Shown here one piece after another: positions 17,374-27,922 of a DNA stretch of 64,000 nucleotides; positions within the stretch are counted from its first letter, which is position 1; every line of letters begins with the position of its first letter. The DNA comes from Massilia antarctica (GTDB lineage Bacteria > Pseudomonadota > Gammaproteobacteria > Burkholderiales > Burkholderiaceae_D): the NCBI RefSeq assembly GCF_015689335.1, contig NZ_CP065053.1:4464001-4528000 (forward strand), in the 5' to 3' direction. A program made the position numbers and the translations under genes. Under the pieces are notes generated by a model. The model saw nothing but the letters and a program-made list of their open reading frames with translations, had not been told where the DNA came from and searched no databases.

Positions 17374-17787
17374 TCAGGCGTGGATCAGCGGGCCTTCCGG
17401 CGCCGAATCGGCGGCGTTGGTGCGTTCCAGCCATTCCAGCAGCAGCGGCATGTCGCGCACCTCGATTTCCGGACCCTGGACGAAGCCGACCTGGGTCAGG
17501 TTGCTGGCGTCGCACACCAGCTTGTTTACGGTGGGCGAGAGTTCGACCATCCTCCCATACGATTTCCACACCTTGCTTTCCCATTTATGCAGGGACGAAT
17601 CGTTGAAGCGGTTGTTTTCGAAGTAGACGGTGACCGAGCCGTCGCTGTTGCCGAAGCCAACCATGCCAGAGCCATTCTTGAGCATGTCCTTGACCGCATC
17701 GTCCGCATTCACCTTGGGCACGAACACGGCTGCCCGCCCGCCCGGATTAGGGCGCTCCATCGGCGTATCTCTTCCAAACGTAGACAT
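17374..17787 (-). CDS. Hypothetical protein, 137 residues
   Basis: A small soluble protein without signal or membrane segments; no family recognised. AGGAAA just upstream supports the ATG at 17787. The frame is open upstream to 17952, but that would run into the carAB promoter. The sequence has a mixed alpha/beta look (VFVPKVNADDAVKDML; VTVYFENNRF). It is divergent from carA. Confidence 0.65.
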   Translation of the reverse strand: MSTFGRDTPMERPNPGGRAAVFVPKVNADDAVKDMLKNGSGMVGFGNSDGSVTVYFENNRFNDSSLHKWESKVWKSYGRMVELSPTVNKLVCDASNLTQVGFVQGPEIEVRDMPLLLEWLERTNAADSAPEGPLIHA

Positions 17788-17899
17788 AATCACATTTCCT
17801 GGTAAATGTTTGCCTGAGGGTGCTGCAATAAATGTATAGAGGACGGTGGGCGATGTCCAGTAAAAGCGCGAAAAGCGACGCAATCGGTCTCGGCGGAGA

Positions 17900-17928
17900 T
17901 TGCCGGAAAGGCCGCGTTGCGCTATAAT
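17900..17928 (+). promoter_or_regulatory. Sigma-70 promoter of carAB
   Basis: TTGCCG (17900-17905) and TATAAT (17923-17928) are separated by 17 bp. Transcription would start near 17935, giving a leader of about 145 nt before carA. Confidence 0.65.
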
Positions 17929-18079
17929 TTGGAGGTTTAGCCATTCACACACCTACCGTAGCGACTACCCACCATCCCTCATTCAACATGACACCATCCC
18001 CCTGAGCGCAAGCGCATCGGGAAACCATGGTCGTCGGTCTGACGTGGCGCAGCTACGGTAACTTTATCAGGAGTTGCCC

Positions 18080-19249
18080 TTGCCGCCATTTTTTTCTGGC
18101 CCCACCGTTCCAGCCATCCTCGCGCTCGCAGACGGAACGATATTTAAAGGTTTTTCCATTGGCGCTGCCGGCCATACCACCGGGGAAGTCGTGTTCAACA
18201 CGGCCATGACCGGTTACCAGGAAATCCTGACCGATCCCAGCTACTCGCGCCAGCTCGTCACGCTGACCTATCCGCACATCGGCAATACGGGTGTCAATCC
18301 GGAAGACGTCGAGGCAAGCAAGGTCCACGCCGCAGGGCTGATCATCCGTGACCTGCCGCTGCTGGCATCGAACTTCCGTTCGACCCAGTCGCTGTCCGAT
18401 TACCTCAAGGCTGAAAACATCGTCGCCATTTCCGGCATCGATACCCGCAAGCTGACCCGCCTGTTGCGCGAAAAAGGCGCACAGGGCGGCGCCATTCTGG
18501 TCGGCACGCAGGGTAACGAGCCTTCGCAGGTGCAGGCACTGGAACTGGCGCGCTCGTTCCCTGGCCTGGCCGGCATGGACCTGGCCAAGGTGGTCTCGAC
18601 CACCGCCGCCTACGAATTTACCGAAACCGAATGGAAACTCGGCGAAGGCTACGGCAAGCTCTCCGACCCGAAGTTCCACGTGGTTGCCTTCGACTTCGGC
18701 GTCAAGCGCAACATCCTGCGCATGCTGACTGAACGTGGCTGCAAGGTCACGGTACTGCCGGCCCAGTCCAGCGCCGCCGATGCGCTGGCGCTGAACCCGG
18801 ACGGGATCTTCCTGGCCAACGGCCCGGGCGACCCGGAACCGTGCGACTACGCGATCGCGGCCAGCCGCGAGCTGATCGAGCGCGGCATCCCGACCTTCGG
18901 CATCTGCCTCGGTCACCAGATCATGGCGCTCGCTTCCGGCGCGCGCACGCTCAAGATGAAGTTCGGCCACCACGGCGCCAACCACCCGGTGCAGGATCTC
19001 GATTCGCGCAAGGTGATGATCACCTCGCAGAACCACGGTTTCGCGGTCGACGCGCAAACCCTGCCGGCCAACTGCCGCGTGACCCACGTATCCCTGTTCG
19101 ACGGCTCGCTGCAGGGCTTCGCCCGCACCGACAAGCCGGCCTTCTGCTTCCAGGGCCACCCTGAAGCGTCGCCGGGCCCGAACGACGTCGCTTACCTGTT
19201 TGACCGCTTCATCAGCATGATGCAAGCCGCTGAGAAAACCGAATTGTAG
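18080..19249 (+). CDS. carA: Carbamoyl phosphate synthetase small subunit
   Basis: The 389-residue glutaminase subunit hydrolyses glutamine and channels ammonia to CarB for pyrimidine and arginine synthesis. The N-terminal domain contains [13 protein letters not shown] and [15 protein letters not shown]; the class I amidotransferase domain has the nucleophile in GICLGHQ and the His/Glu pair in GHPEASPGP. The start is TTG: CAGGAG at 18068-18073 sits 6 bases before the TTG at 18080, whereas the earlier in-frame TTG (18074) touches the Shine-Dalgarno sequence. It is followed by carB after 10 bp. Confidence 0.95.
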   Translation: MPPFFSGPTVPAILALADGTIFKGFSIGAAGHTTGEVVFNTAMTGYQEILTDPSYSRQLVTLTYPHIGNTGVNPEDVEASKVHAAGLIIRDLPLLASNFRSTQSLSDYLKAENIVAISGIDTRKLTRLLREKGAQGGAILVGTQGNEPSQVQALELARSFPGLAGMDLAKVVSTTAAYEFTETEWKLGEGYGKLSDPKFHVVAFDFGVKRNILRMLTERGCKVTVLPAQSSAADALALNPDGIFLANGPGDPEPCDYAIAASRELIERGIPTFGICLGHQIMALASGARTLKMKFGHHGANHPVQDLDSRKVMITSQNHGFAVDAQTLPANCRVTHVSLFDGSLQGFARTDKPAFCFQGHPEASPGPNDVAYLFDRFISMMQAAEKTEL

Positions 19250-19259
19250 AAAGAGCCCA

Positions 19260-22200
19260 ATGCCAAAGCGTAGTGACATTAAAAGTATTCTGATTATTGG
19301 CGCAGGCCCGATCATCATCGGCCAGGCTTGCGAGTTCGATTATTCCGGCGCCCAGGCGTGCAAGGCGCTGCGCGAGGAGGGCTACAAGGTCATCCTCGTC
19401 AACAGCAACCCGGCGACCATCATGACCGACCCGGAAATGGCGGACGTGACCTACATCGAGCCGATCACCTGGAAGGTCGTCGAACGCATCATCGCCAAGG
19501 AACGCCCTGACGCGATCCTGCCGACCATGGGCGGCCAGACCGCGCTCAATTGCGCGCTCGACCTGCACAACAACGGCGTGCTGAAACAGTACAACGTAGA
19601 GCTGATCGGCGCCTCGCCGGAAGCCATCGACAAGGCCGAAGACCGCTCCAAGTTCAAGCAAGCGATGACCAAGATCGGTCTCGGTTCGGCGCGTTCCGGC
19701 GTGGCGCACTCGATGGAAGAATCGTGGGCGGTGCAGCGCGAAATGGGCTTTCCGACCATCATCCGTCCATCGTTTACCATGGGCGGCACCGGCGGCGGCA
19801 TCGCCTACAACGAAGAAGAATTCGAGACCATCTGCAAGCGCGGCCTGGAAGCGTCGCCGACCAAGGAACTGCTGATCGAAGAGTCCCTGATCGGCTGGAA
19901 AGAGTACGAGATGGAAGTGGTGCGCGACAAGGCGGACAACTGCATCATCATCTGCTCGATCGAAAACCTGGACGCCATGGGCGTGCACACGGGCGACTCG
20001 ATCACCGTGGCGCCGGCGCAGACCTTGACCGACAAGGAATACCAGATCATGCGTAACGCCTCCCTGGCGGTGCTGCGCGAGATCGGTGTCGACACGGGCG
20101 GCTCGAACGTGCAGTTCGCGATCAACCCGGCTGATGGACGCATGATCGTCATCGAAATGAATCCGCGCGTCTCGCGTTCGTCGGCGCTGGCCTCGAAAGC
20201 GACCGGTTTCCCGATCGCGAAAATCGCCGCCAAGCTGGCGGTGGGTTTCACGCTCGACGAACTGCGCAACGAAATCACGGGTGGCGCCACGCCTGCCTCG
20301 TTCGAGCCGTCGATCGACTACGTCGTGGTCAAGATCCCGCGCTTCACGTTCGAAAAATTCCCGGCTGCCGACCATCACCTGACCACCCAAATGAAATCCG
20401 TCGGTGAAGTCATGGCGATTGGCCGCACCTTCCAGGAATCGTTCCAGAAGGCCCTGCGTGGCCTGGAAGTGGGCGTCGATGGCCTGAACGAAAAAACGCG
20501 CGACCGCGAAAAGATCGAAGAAGAACTCGGCGAACCGGGTCCGGACCGCATCTGGTACGTGGGCGATGCCTTCGCCCAGGGCTTCACCCTGGAAGAAGTG
20601 CATCAGCTGACCCATATCGATCCGTGGTTCCTGGTGCAGATCAAGGAAATCGTCGACATCGAACTGTGGCTCGATAACCAGACCCTGGAAGCGATCGACA
20701 AGCCGACCCTGTACAAATTGAAGCAAAAAGGCTTCTCGGACCGCCGCCTGGCCTTCCTGCTGCACACGACCGACAAGGTCGTGCGCGAGACGCGCCATGC
20801 GATGGGCATCCGTCCGGTGTACAAGCGGGTCGACACCTGCGCGGCCGAATTTTCGACCGACACCGCGTACATGTACTCGACCTACGATGAAGAGTGCGAG
20901 TCCAACCCGAGCGACAAGAAAAAGATCATGGTGCTGGGCGGTGGGCCGAACCGCATCGGCCAGGGTATCGAATTCGATTACTGCTGCGTGCACGCGGCGC
21001 TGGCGATGCGCGAAGACGGTTACGAGACCATCATGGTCAACTGCAACCCGGAAACCGTGTCGACCGACTACGATACCTCGGACCGCCTGTACTTCGAATC
21101 GCTGACCCTGGAAGACGTGCTGGAAATCGTCGCCATCGAAAAGCCGGTCGGCGTGATCGTGCAGTACGGCGGCCAGACGCCGTTGAAGCTTGCGCTCGAC
21201 CTGGAAGCGAACGGCGTGCCGATCATCGGCACCTCGCCCGACATGATCGATGCGGCCGAAGACCGCGAACGCTTCCAGCAGATGCTGCAAAAAATGGGCT
21301 TGCGCCAGCCGCCTAACCGCACCGCGCGCACCGAGCCGGAAGCACTGGCGCTGGCGCAGGAAATCGGCTACCCGCTGGTGGTGCGTCCATCGTATGTGCT
21401 GGGCGGCCGGGCGATGGAAATCGTCCACGAACAGCGCGACCTGGAACGCTACATGCGCGAAGCGGTCAAGGTATCGCACGATTCGCCGGTGCTGCTGGAC
21501 CGCTTCCTGAACGACGCCATCGAAGTCGACGTCGACTGCATCTCCGACGGCGTAACCACCTTCATCGGTGGCGTGATGGAGCACATCGAGCAGGCTGGCG
21601 TACACTCGGGCGACTCGGCCTGTTCGCTGCCGCCGTATTCGCTCTCGCAAGAGACCATCGATGAACTCAAGCGCCAGACCTCGCTCATGGCCAAGGGCCT
21701 GAACGTGGTCGGCCTGATGAACGTGCAGTTCGCGATCCAGAAGACGGAAGTCGATGGCGTCATGACGGACACCGTATTCGTGCTGGAAGTGAACCCGCGT
21801 GCCTCGCGCACGGTGCCGTTCGTGTCCAAGGCCACCGGCCTGCAGCTGGCCAAGATCGCGGCGCGCTGCATGGTTGGCCAGACGCTCGAATCGCAGGGCA
21901 TCACCAAGGAAGTCATCCCGCCGTTCTACAGCGTCAAGGAAGCCGTGTTCCCGTTCGTGAAATTCCCTGGCGTGGACACCATTCTCGGACCCGAGATGAA
22001 GTCCACCGGTGAAGTCATGGGCGTGGGCATGACCTTCGGCGAAGCCTTCGTCAAGTCGCAGATGGGCGCCGGGGTCAAGCTGCCCGAATCGGGCAAGGTA
22101 TTCCTGTCGGTGAAGGGTTCGGACAAGCCGCGCGCGGTGAAAGTGGCGCGTGATTTGCAGTCGATGGGCTTCCAGGTCGTCGCGACCAAGGGCACGGCGG

Positions 22201-22490
22201 CGGTGATCACGGCGGCGGGCATTCCGTGCCAGGCCGTGAACAAGATGATCGAAGGCCGTCCGCACGTGGTCGACATGATCAAGAACCACGAGATCGCGCT
22301 GGTGATCAACACGGTCGAAGAAAAACGCAGTGCGATTGTCGACTCGCGCCAGATCCGGATTTCGGCTTTGGCCGCGCGCGTGACGACATACACTACAATA
22401 GCGGGTGCGGAGGCTGCGGTCGAAGGCATGCGTCATCTCGACGAGTTGCGCGTGTACGATTTACAAGGCCTGCATAAAACCTTAAACTAA
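19260..22490 (+). CDS. carB: Carbamoyl phosphate synthetase large subunit
   Basis: The 1076-residue protein has the expected full length. It consists of two homologous ATP-grasp halves (first starting [20 protein letters not shown], second [20 protein letters not shown]), an oligomerisation domain between them and a C-terminal allosteric MGS-like domain ([18 protein letters not shown] onward). It makes carbamoyl phosphate from bicarbonate, ammonia and two ATP. It is transcribed with carA and followed by a strong terminator. Confidence 0.97.
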   Translation: MPKRSDIKSILIIGAGPIIIGQACEFDYSGAQACKALREEGYKVILVNSNPATIMTDPEMADVTYIEPITWKVVERIIAKERPDAILPTMGGQTALNCALDLHNNGVLKQYNVELIGASPEAIDKAEDRSKFKQAMTKIGLGSARSGVAHSMEESWAVQREMGFPTIIRPSFTMGGTGGGIAYNEEEFETICKRGLEASPTKELLIEESLIGWKEYEMEVVRDKADNCIIICSIENLDAMGVHTGDSITVAPAQTLTDKEYQIMRNASLAVLREIGVDTGGSNVQFAINPADGRMIVIEMNPRVSRSSALASKATGFPIAKIAAKLAVGFTLDELRNEITGGATPASFEPSIDYVVVKIPRFTFEKFPAADHHLTTQMKSVGEVMAIGRTFQESFQKALRGLEVGVDGLNEKTRDREKIEEELGEPGPDRIWYVGDAFAQGFTLEEVHQLTHIDPWFLVQIKEIVDIELWLDNQTLEAIDKPTLYKLKQKGFSDRRLAFLLHTTDKVVRETRHAMGIRPVYKRVDTCAAEFSTDTAYMYSTYDEECESNPSDKKKIMVLGGGPNRIGQGIEFDYCCVHAALAMREDGYETIMVNCNPETVSTDYDTSDRLYFESLTLEDVLEIVAIEKPVGVIVQYGGQTPLKLALDLEANGVPIIGTSPDMIDAAEDRERFQQMLQKMGLRQPPNRTARTEPEALALAQEIGYPLVVRPSYVLGGRAMEIVHEQRDLERYMREAVKVSHDSPVLLDRFLNDAIEVDVDCISDGVTTFIGGVMEHIEQAGVHSGDSACSLPPYSLSQETIDELKRQTSLMAKGLNVVGLMNVQFAIQKTEVDGVMTDTVFVLEVNPRASRTVPFVSKATGLQLAKIAARCMVGQTLESQGITKEVIPPFYSVKEAVFPFVKFPGVDTILGPEMKSTGEVMGVGMTFGEAFVKSQMGAGVKLPESGKVFLSVKGSDKPRAVKVARDLQSMGFQVVATKGTAAVITAAGIPCQAVNKMIEGRPHVVDMIKNHEIALVINTVEEKRSAIVDSRQIRISALAARVTTYTTIAGAEAAVEGMRHLDELRVYDLQGLHKTLN

Positions 22491-22510
22491 GCAGCACGCA
22501 GTACCTCTTG

Positions 22511-22562
22511 ACCACAGGGCGCGCGCCGGGAGCATTTTCCGGCGCGTGCCCTGTGGTTTTCA
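22511..22562 (+). terminator. Intrinsic terminator after carAB
   Basis: ACCACAGGGC (22511-22520) pairs with GCCCTGTGGT (22548-22557); the inner CGCGCCGG/CCGGCGCG extends the stem, and a TTTTC tract follows. It lies 21 bp after the carB stop. Confidence 0.8.
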
Positions 22563-22588
22563 CTTTTCAGTAGAAACGCGAATACGAC

Positions 22589-23068
22589 ATGAACACATCA
22601 GTTCCACTTACCAAATACGGCGCCGAACTGCTCAAGGAAGAGCTGCACCAGCTCAAGACCAAGGAGCGCCGCATTGTGATCGACGCGATCGCCGAGGCGC
22701 GCTCGCATGGCGATTTGTCCGAGAACGCCGAATACGACGCCGCCAAGGAGCGCCAGGCATTCGTCGAAGGCCGCATTGCGGAGCTGGAAGGTAAATTGGG
22801 CGCCGCGCAGGTCATCGATCCGACCACCCTGGACGCCGAAGGGCGCGTGGTGTTCGCCTCGACCGTCGACCTGGAAGACCTGGACAACGGCACCAAGGTG
22901 ACCTACCAGATCGTCGGCCTGGACGAAGCGGACCTCAAGCTCAATAAGGTGTCGGTCACCTCGCCGATCGCGCGCGCGCTGATTGGCAAGTACGCAGGCG
23001 ACGTGGTCGAAGTGCAGGCGCCATCGGGCCCGCGCGAATACGAAATCCTCGAAGTCAAGTACATCTGA
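22589..23068 (+). CDS. greA: Transcription elongation factor GreA
   Basis: The 159-residue factor has the N-terminal coiled coil (residues about 5-75, including the tip ARSHGDLSENAEYDAAKE with conserved acidic residues) and the C-terminal FKBP-like domain (about 80-159). It inserts into the RNA polymerase secondary channel and stimulates cleavage of backtracked RNA. Its stop overlaps the next gene's ATG by one base (TGATG). Confidence 0.96.
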   Translation: MNTSVPLTKYGAELLKEELHQLKTKERRIVIDAIAEARSHGDLSENAEYDAAKERQAFVEGRIAELEGKLGAAQVIDPTTLDAEGRVVFASTVDLEDLDNGTKVTYQIVGLDEADLKLNKVSVTSPIARALIGKYAGDVVEVQAPSGPREYEILEVKYI

Positions 23069-23517
23069 TGCTGCTGGCGCGGGCCCGCCTGCTGCTCGTG
23101 ACCGCGTGGGCGGGCAGCTTGTGGACGGCGGGTTACCTGGTGGCGCCGACCCTGTTCCGCACCCTGTCCGACAGCGTGCTGGCCGGGACCATTGCGGGCA
23201 GCATGTTCAGGAGCGAGGCGATGGTGTCGCTGGTGTGCGGCGTGGGTTTGCTGGTGCTGGTGGCGCTGGCGAAGGAGGTCGACGCCAAGCGCAAGCGCCT
23301 GCTGATGCTGGTGGTGGCCGGGATGCTGGTGCTGCTGGCGGTCAGCAGCCTGGGACTGGGGCCGATGATGGCGGCACTGAAGGAAGCGGCGCCTGGCGGC
23401 GTGATGGAGCCGGCCGCGCGCAAGCAGTTCGGCATGCTGCACGGGGTGTCGATGGTGTTGTATCTGATTCAGAGCGTGCTGGCGGCGGTGCTGGTGTTCA
23501 AGAACCCCAAGGCGTAA
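23068..23517 (+). CDS. DUF4149-family inner-membrane protein
   Basis: A 149-residue protein with about four membrane segments, starting LLARARLLLVTAWAGSLWTAGYLVAPTLF, typical of the DUF4149 (TMEM205-like) family found after greA in Burkholderiales. No function is established. Its ATG overlaps the greA stop, so translation is coupled. A cluster of REP-like repeats follows. Confidence 0.8.
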   Translation: MLLARARLLLVTAWAGSLWTAGYLVAPTLFRTLSDSVLAGTIAGSMFRSEAMVSLVCGVGLLVLVALAKEVDAKRKRLLMLVVAGMLVLLAVSSLGLGPMMAALKEAAPGGVMEPAARKQFGMLHGVSMVLYLIQSVLAAVLVFKNPKA

Positions 23518-23566
23518 TACTTGCGCCTTCTGTTCGCGTTACCACTACGCCGTTTTCGCCACCATC

Positions 23567-23648
23567 CTCGTCATTCCCGCGTAGGCGGGAATCCATGGCA
23601 CCTGTGACTTGAGGCGTGCTATGGGTTCCCGCCTGCGCGGGAACGACG
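23567..23648. repeat. Pair of REP-like palindromes in inverted orientation
   Basis: ATTCCCGC-GTAG-GCGGGAAT (23573-23592) and GTTCCCGC-CTGC-GCGGGAAC (23625-23644) lie 32 bp apart in opposite orientation, flanked by CGTC/GACG ends and CCATGG/CTATGG inner sides. They share their core with the element at 10132. The pair sits between convergent genes and may also act as a transcription stop. Confidence 0.75.
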
Positions 23649-23685
23649 CTGTAGGGGCGGGAACAACGCTGTAGCAACGCTGGAA

Positions 23686-24156
23686 TTATTTCCCCAGCGC
23701 GCCTTTCTTAGGGCTGGACTGGCGCGGCTTGGCGCGCTTGATGGAGCCGCCTTCCGTCACGCGCTCATTGCCCTTGATCATGACCTTGGTCACGGACGGG
23801 CGCTTGGTACCGCTTGCGCTCGCTTTAACAATGGTAACTTCGCGCATTCCTTTACCCGACTTGCCGCTGCGTTCCTTTACCACTTCCACTTTGGGACGGT
23901 AAATGACCAGCAGTTTGCCGATGTGTTGTACCGGAGCCGCATCGAGCTCGGTACAAATGTTGTCGTAGATTTCTGCGCGCATGGCGCGATCGTCGCCGAA
24001 CACGCGGACCTTGATCAGGCCGTGCGAGTCGAGGCTGGCCGAGATCTCTTTGATCACGGCTGGCGTCAGGCCCGCTTCGCCGATGATGACGACAGGCTTG
24101 AGCGCATGCGCTTCAGCGCGCAGTGCACTGCGCTCGACGGGGGTAAGTTTTTGCAT
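23686..24156 (-). CDS. yhbY: YhbY-like CRS1-YhbY RNA-binding protein
   Basis: The first 97 residues form a CRM domain: LTPVERSALRAEAHALKPVVIIGEAGLT, then VRVFGDDRAMR and VQHIGKLLVIYR, as in E. coli YhbY, which is involved in large ribosomal subunit assembly. The protein is 156 residues, about 60 longer than E. coli YhbY, with a lysine-rich, probably disordered tail that may add RNA contacts. It is divergent from rlmE, 41 bp apart, the usual Burkholderiales order. Confidence 0.9.
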   Translation of the reverse strand: MQKLTPVERSALRAEAHALKPVVIIGEAGLTPAVIKEISASLDSHGLIKVRVFGDDRAMRAEIYDNICTELDAAPVQHIGKLLVIYRPKVEVVKERSGKSGKGMREVTIVKASASGTKRPSVTKVMIKGNERVTEGGSIKRAKPRQSSPKKGALGK

Positions 24157-24197
24157 AATATTTTTAGATAGTCCTTTAAAAGCAGTATTCTACGCGA

Positions 24198-24884
24198 ATG
24201 GCAAAGAACAAATTAAACAAAAACTGGTTGCACGACCACATAAACGACCCCTACGTGAAGTTAGCGCAGAAAGAGGGTTACCGTGCACGCGCCGCCTACA
24301 AGCTCAAGGAAATCGACGAGAGCGAAAAGCTGATCAAATCCGGCCAGGTCATCGTCGACCTCGGCTGCACCCCGGGCAGCTGGGGCCAGTACGTGCGGCG
24401 CAAACTCGCCGGCAAGGATGGCGGCGGCATCAACGGCACCATCATCGGCCTCGACATGCTGCCGATGGAGCCGATCGCCGACATGCACTTCATCCTGGGC
24501 GACTTCCGCGAGGCGCGCATCCTGCGCCAGCTCGATACCATCCTGGCTGGCCGCAAATGCGACCTGGTGCTGTCGGACATGGCGCCTAACCTGTCGGGCA
24601 TCCCCACGGCCGATTCGGCCCGCATGGAGCACCTGATCGACCTGGCCATTGAATTTTCGCAATACCACATGAAACCGTCCGGCGCCCTGGTGGTGAAATG
24701 CTTTAAAGACATGGGTTTCAGCCAGGTCGTGGAGAAATTCCGGGCCGAGTTCAAGGTGGTCAAGCAAATCAAGCCGAAGGCCAGCCGCGACAAATCCTCC
24801 GAAATTTTCCTCGTTGGCAAGGGTCTGAAAAATCCTACCGACAAGAATACCGCGCTGGAAGAAGAATCGCCCCTTGATATTTGA
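24198..24884 (+). CDS. rlmE: 23S rRNA 2'-O-ribose methyltransferase RlmE (FtsJ)
   Basis: The 228-residue enzyme methylates U2552 (E. coli numbering) of 23S rRNA. The family start AYKLKEIDE, the SAM motif [15 protein letters not shown], the catalytic Asp in VLSDMAPN, the Lys in GALVVKCF and the late SSEIFLVG segment make up the expected K-D-K-E set. It lies directly before ftsH, the classic rlmE-ftsH order. Confidence 0.95.
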   Translation: MAKNKLNKNWLHDHINDPYVKLAQKEGYRARAAYKLKEIDESEKLIKSGQVIVDLGCTPGSWGQYVRRKLAGKDGGGINGTIIGLDMLPMEPIADMHFILGDFREARILRQLDTILAGRKCDLVLSDMAPNLSGIPTADSARMEHLIDLAIEFSQYHMKPSGALVVKCFKDMGFSQVVEKFRAEFKVVKQIKPKASRDKSSEIFLVGKGLKNPTDKNTALEEESPLDI

Positions 24885-25076
24885 CGGGTTTAGCCGCACA
24901 TCAGCCAAGGAAAGCCGCAAAAGACATGGAAATTGGGTAAAAATTGCCTGATGTTCATGGCTTTTCAGTAGTTTTTCAGCCCGGCAGCGGGGCGTGCGTA
25001 GCACCGCCTGCTTATTGCGAGTAAAATCGGCGTTCTAAAATCGGTAAAAAGATGCGCCTGCATCGAAGGAGTTTTC

Positions 25077-26966
25077 GTGAATAATATGTTTTCAAAATCC
25101 GCCATCTGGGTAGTCGTTGCCCTGCTGTTGTTCATGCTGTTCAGACAGTTTGACAACCACAGCGCTGCCGGCGGCAGCAAGTCCATCCCTTATTCCGAAC
25201 TGCTCGATGAGGTCAAGGCCCGCCGTATCAAGGATGTGGTCATTGAAGGGCAGAACATCACCGCAACCCGCTCGGATGAGAGCAAGGTGCGTGCCACAGC
25301 GTCGATGCTCGACCGCGGCCTGGTATCGGACCTGCGCGATGCGAATGTTCATTTCGACATCAAACCGCCTGAAGATCCATCGTTCCTGACCACCGTATTC
25401 ATTTCCTGGTTCCCGTTCCTGTTGCTGATCGGTGTCTGGGTCTTCTTCATGCGCCAGATGCAGGGCGGCGGCAAGGGCGGGGCTTTCTCCTTCGGCAAGT
25501 CGAAAGCACGCATGATGGATGAAACCAACAACACCGTTACCTTCGCCGACGTCGCCGGTTGCGACGAAGCGAAAGAAGAAGTCAACGAAATCGTCGACTT
25601 CCTCAAGGACCCGACCAAGTTCCAGAAGCTGGGCGGACGCATCCCGCGCGGCGTGCTGATGGTCGGTCCTCCGGGTACCGGTAAAACCCTGCTGGCGCGC
25701 GCCATCGCCGGCGAAGCGAAGGTACCGTTCTTCTCGATCTCCGGTTCGGACTTCGTTGAAATGTTCGTCGGCGTCGGCGCGAGCCGCGTGCGCGACATGT
25801 TCGAGAACGCCAAAAAACACTCGCCTTGCATCATTTTCATCGACGAGATCGACGCGGTCGGCCGTCATCGTGGCGCCGGCATGGGCGGCGGTAACGACGA
25901 GCGCGAACAGACCCTGAACCAGTTGCTGGTCGAGATGGACGGTTTTGAAGCCAGCTCCGGCGTGATCGTCGTGGCCGCCACCAACCGCGCCGACGTGCTC
26001 GACAAGGCCTTGCTGCGTCCGGGCCGTTTCGACCGCCAGGTCATGGTTGGCTTGCCGGACATCCGCGGCCGCGAACAGATTCTCAATGTGCACATGCGCA
26101 AGGTGCCTATCGGCGCTGACGTCAAGGCCGACATCCTGGCACGCGGTACGCCTGGCTTCTCGGGCGCCGACTTGGCCAACCTGGTCAACGAAGCAGCCCT
26201 GTTCGCCGCGCGCCGTAGCAAGCGCCTGGTGGAAATGAGCGACTTCGAAGATGCCAAGGACAAGATCTACATGGGTCCCGAGCGTAAATCGATGGTCATG
26301 CGCGAGGAAGAGCGCCGCAACACGGCGTACCACGAGTCCGGCCACGCCGTCATCGCCAAGCTGCTGCCGAAGGCCGATCCGGTGCACAAGGTCACGATCA
26401 TGCCGCGTGGCTATGCCCTCGGCCTGACCTGGCAGTTGCCTGAACACGATGTCCTGTCCGGCTACAAGGACAAGATGCTGGAAGAAATCTCGATCCTGTT
26501 CGGTGGCCGTATTGCCGAAGAGCTGTTCGTCGGTCAAATGTCGACCGGCGCGTCGAACGACTTCTCGCGTGCCACCAAACTGGCGCGCTCGATGGTGACC
26601 CGTTTCGGCATGAGCGACAGCATGGGCGTGATGGTCTACGAGGATAGCGAAAACGAAGGGTTCTTCGGCGGCGCCACCAAGACCATTTCCGAGGCGACCC
26701 AGCAAAAGGTCGACGCGGAAATCCGTTCGATTCTCGACACGCAGTACGCGCTCTCGCGCCGCCTGCTGGAAGAGAACCGCGACAAGGTCGAAAAAATGAC
26801 CCGCGCGCTGCTCGACTGGGAAACCATCGACGCCGACCAGATCAACGACATCATGGCCGGGCACGAACCGCGCGAGCCGAAGTCGGGTGTCCTGACCAAG
26901 CGCACGCCGCCTCCTGGCGACAGCGGCTCGGGCGGAGTTTCACCGAACGCGACAGCACCGGCGTAA
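25077..26966 (+). CDS. ftsH: ATP-dependent membrane metalloprotease FtsH
   Basis: The 629-residue protein has an N-terminal membrane helix (about 4-24), a periplasmic domain, a second helix (about 102-124), an AAA+ domain with Walker A GPPGTGKT and Walker [12 protein letters not shown] plus second region of homology, and the zinc protease domain with HESGH. It degrades misassembled membrane proteins and regulatory proteins. The start is GTG with AAGGAG at 25066-25071, spaced 5 bases. TTGCGA/TAAAAT around 25015-25041 may be part of the promoter. Confidence 0.96.
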   Translation: MNNMFSKSAIWVVVALLLFMLFRQFDNHSAAGGSKSIPYSELLDEVKARRIKDVVIEGQNITATRSDESKVRATASMLDRGLVSDLRDANVHFDIKPPEDPSFLTTVFISWFPFLLLIGVWVFFMRQMQGGGKGGAFSFGKSKARMMDETNNTVTFADVAGCDEAKEEVNEIVDFLKDPTKFQKLGGRIPRGVLMVGPPGTGKTLLARAIAGEAKVPFFSISGSDFVEMFVGVGASRVRDMFENAKKHSPCIIFIDEIDAVGRHRGAGMGGGNDEREQTLNQLLVEMDGFEASSGVIVVAATNRADVLDKALLRPGRFDRQVMVGLPDIRGREQILNVHMRKVPIGADVKADILARGTPGFSGADLANLVNEAALFAARRSKRLVEMSDFEDAKDKIYMGPERKSMVMREEERRNTAYHESGHAVIAKLLPKADPVHKVTIMPRGYALGLTWQLPEHDVLSGYKDKMLEEISILFGGRIAEELFVGQMSTGASNDFSRATKLARSMVTRFGMSDSMGVMVYEDSENEGFFGGATKTISEATQQKVDAEIRSILDTQYALSRRLLEENRDKVEKMTRALLDWETIDADQINDIMAGHEPREPKSGVLTKRTPPPGDSGSGGVSPNATAPA

Positions 26967-26995
26967 ATTTCTCCGCTTCTTGCGAGCTTGTATAT

Positions 26996-27029
26996 AATGC
27001 CGTTCAGACAAGACTGAGCGGCATTTTTT
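26996..27029 (+). terminator. Intrinsic terminator after ftsH
   Basis: AATGCCG (26996-27002) pairs with CGGCATT (27019-27025), with TCAG/CTGA extending the stem, followed by a six-base T run. It separates ftsH from folP. Confidence 0.85.
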
Positions 27030-27063
27030 ATGGTCGATCAATTAACAATGCGATGTAAACGGT

Positions 27064-27900
27064 ATGCGACAATATTTTCAATGCGGCCGCTTTGGCTTCG
27101 ACCTGGCGGCCAAACCCCTGGTCATGGGCATCCTCAACGTCACGCCTGATTCGTTTTCGGACGGCGGGCGTTTCCAGTCGCTCGAATTTGCGCTCTCGCG
27201 CGCCGAGGAAATGGCGAGCGAAGGCGTGGACTTGATCGATATTGGCGGTGAATCGAGCCGCCCGGGCGCACCCGGTTTGGCGCTCGACGAGGAGTTGCGC
27301 AGGGTGATGCCGGTGCTCTACGCCCTGCGCGACCTCGGCAAGCCCTTGTCGATCGATACCTACAAGCCCGAGGTGATGCGCGAGGCGATCCTGGCCGGGG
27401 TCGACATGATCAATGATATCAACGCCTTTCGCGCGCCCGGCGCGTTGGAGGCGGTGGCCGGCAGCGACTGCGCACTGTGCGTGATGCACATGCAGAGTAC
27501 GCCGCAGACCATGCAGCAGGAGCCCGTCTACGGCGACGTGGTGCGCGAAGTGACCGATTTCCTGCGCGAGCGGGTCGACGCCATGCTGGCCATCGGCATC
27601 GAGCGCCAGCGCATCTGCATCGATCCGGGTTTCGGGTTCGGCAAGACGGTGGAACACAACTATGCCTTGTTGCGCAACATCGGCAACATGCAGCGCGAAC
27701 TGGGCTTGCCCGTGCTGGCTGGCGTGTCGCGCAAGTCGATGATCGGCGCCGTGACCGGCAAGCCGGTCGAGCAGCGCCTGGCCGGCAGCCTCGCGGGTGC
27801 GCTCGCTGCGGTAGCGCAGGGCGCGCGCATCGTGCGCGTCCATGATGTAACTGAAACGGTAGATGCACTCACAGTGTGGCAAGCTGCCACCATTCATTAA
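27064..27900 (+). CDS. folP: Dihydropteroate synthase
   Basis: The 278-residue TIM-barrel enzyme condenses p-aminobenzoate with dihydropterin pyrophosphate in folate synthesis and is the sulfonamide target. Signatures are [26 protein letters not shown], the [11 protein letters not shown] strand and the end motif RVHDV. Length is normal. It ends 22 bp before the glmM start, and the ftsH-folP-glmM order is conserved in proteobacteria. Confidence 0.96.
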   Translation: MRQYFQCGRFGFDLAAKPLVMGILNVTPDSFSDGGRFQSLEFALSRAEEMASEGVDLIDIGGESSRPGAPGLALDEELRRVMPVLYALRDLGKPLSIDTYKPEVMREAILAGVDMINDINAFRAPGALEAVAGSDCALCVMHMQSTPQTMQQEPVYGDVVREVTDFLRERVDAMLAIGIERQRICIDPGFGFGKTVEHNYALLRNIGNMQRELGLPVLAGVSRKSMIGAVTGKPVEQRLAGSLAGALAAVAQGARIVRVHDVTETVDALTVWQAATIH

Positions 27901-27922
27901 TTTATTCAACAAAAGAGAAAAC

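Noticed and set aside
18074..18076. TTG at 18074 as the carA start
   Set aside because: The Shine-Dalgarno CAGGAG directly abuts it; the TTG six bases later has proper spacing.
19212..22436. Very long open frame antisense to carB (over 1000 codons)
   Set aside because: It mirrors the codon bias of carB on the opposite strand; its protein is rich in His, Arg and Asp runs and resembles nothing, while carB is certain.
25092..26864. Long open frame antisense to ftsH
   Set aside because: Composition artefact of a GC-rich gene; ftsH on the plus strand is certain.
26991..26998. TATAAT at the end of ftsH as promoter of folP
   Set aside because: It is part of the terminator region, and the nearest -35-like TTGCGA is only about eight bases away.
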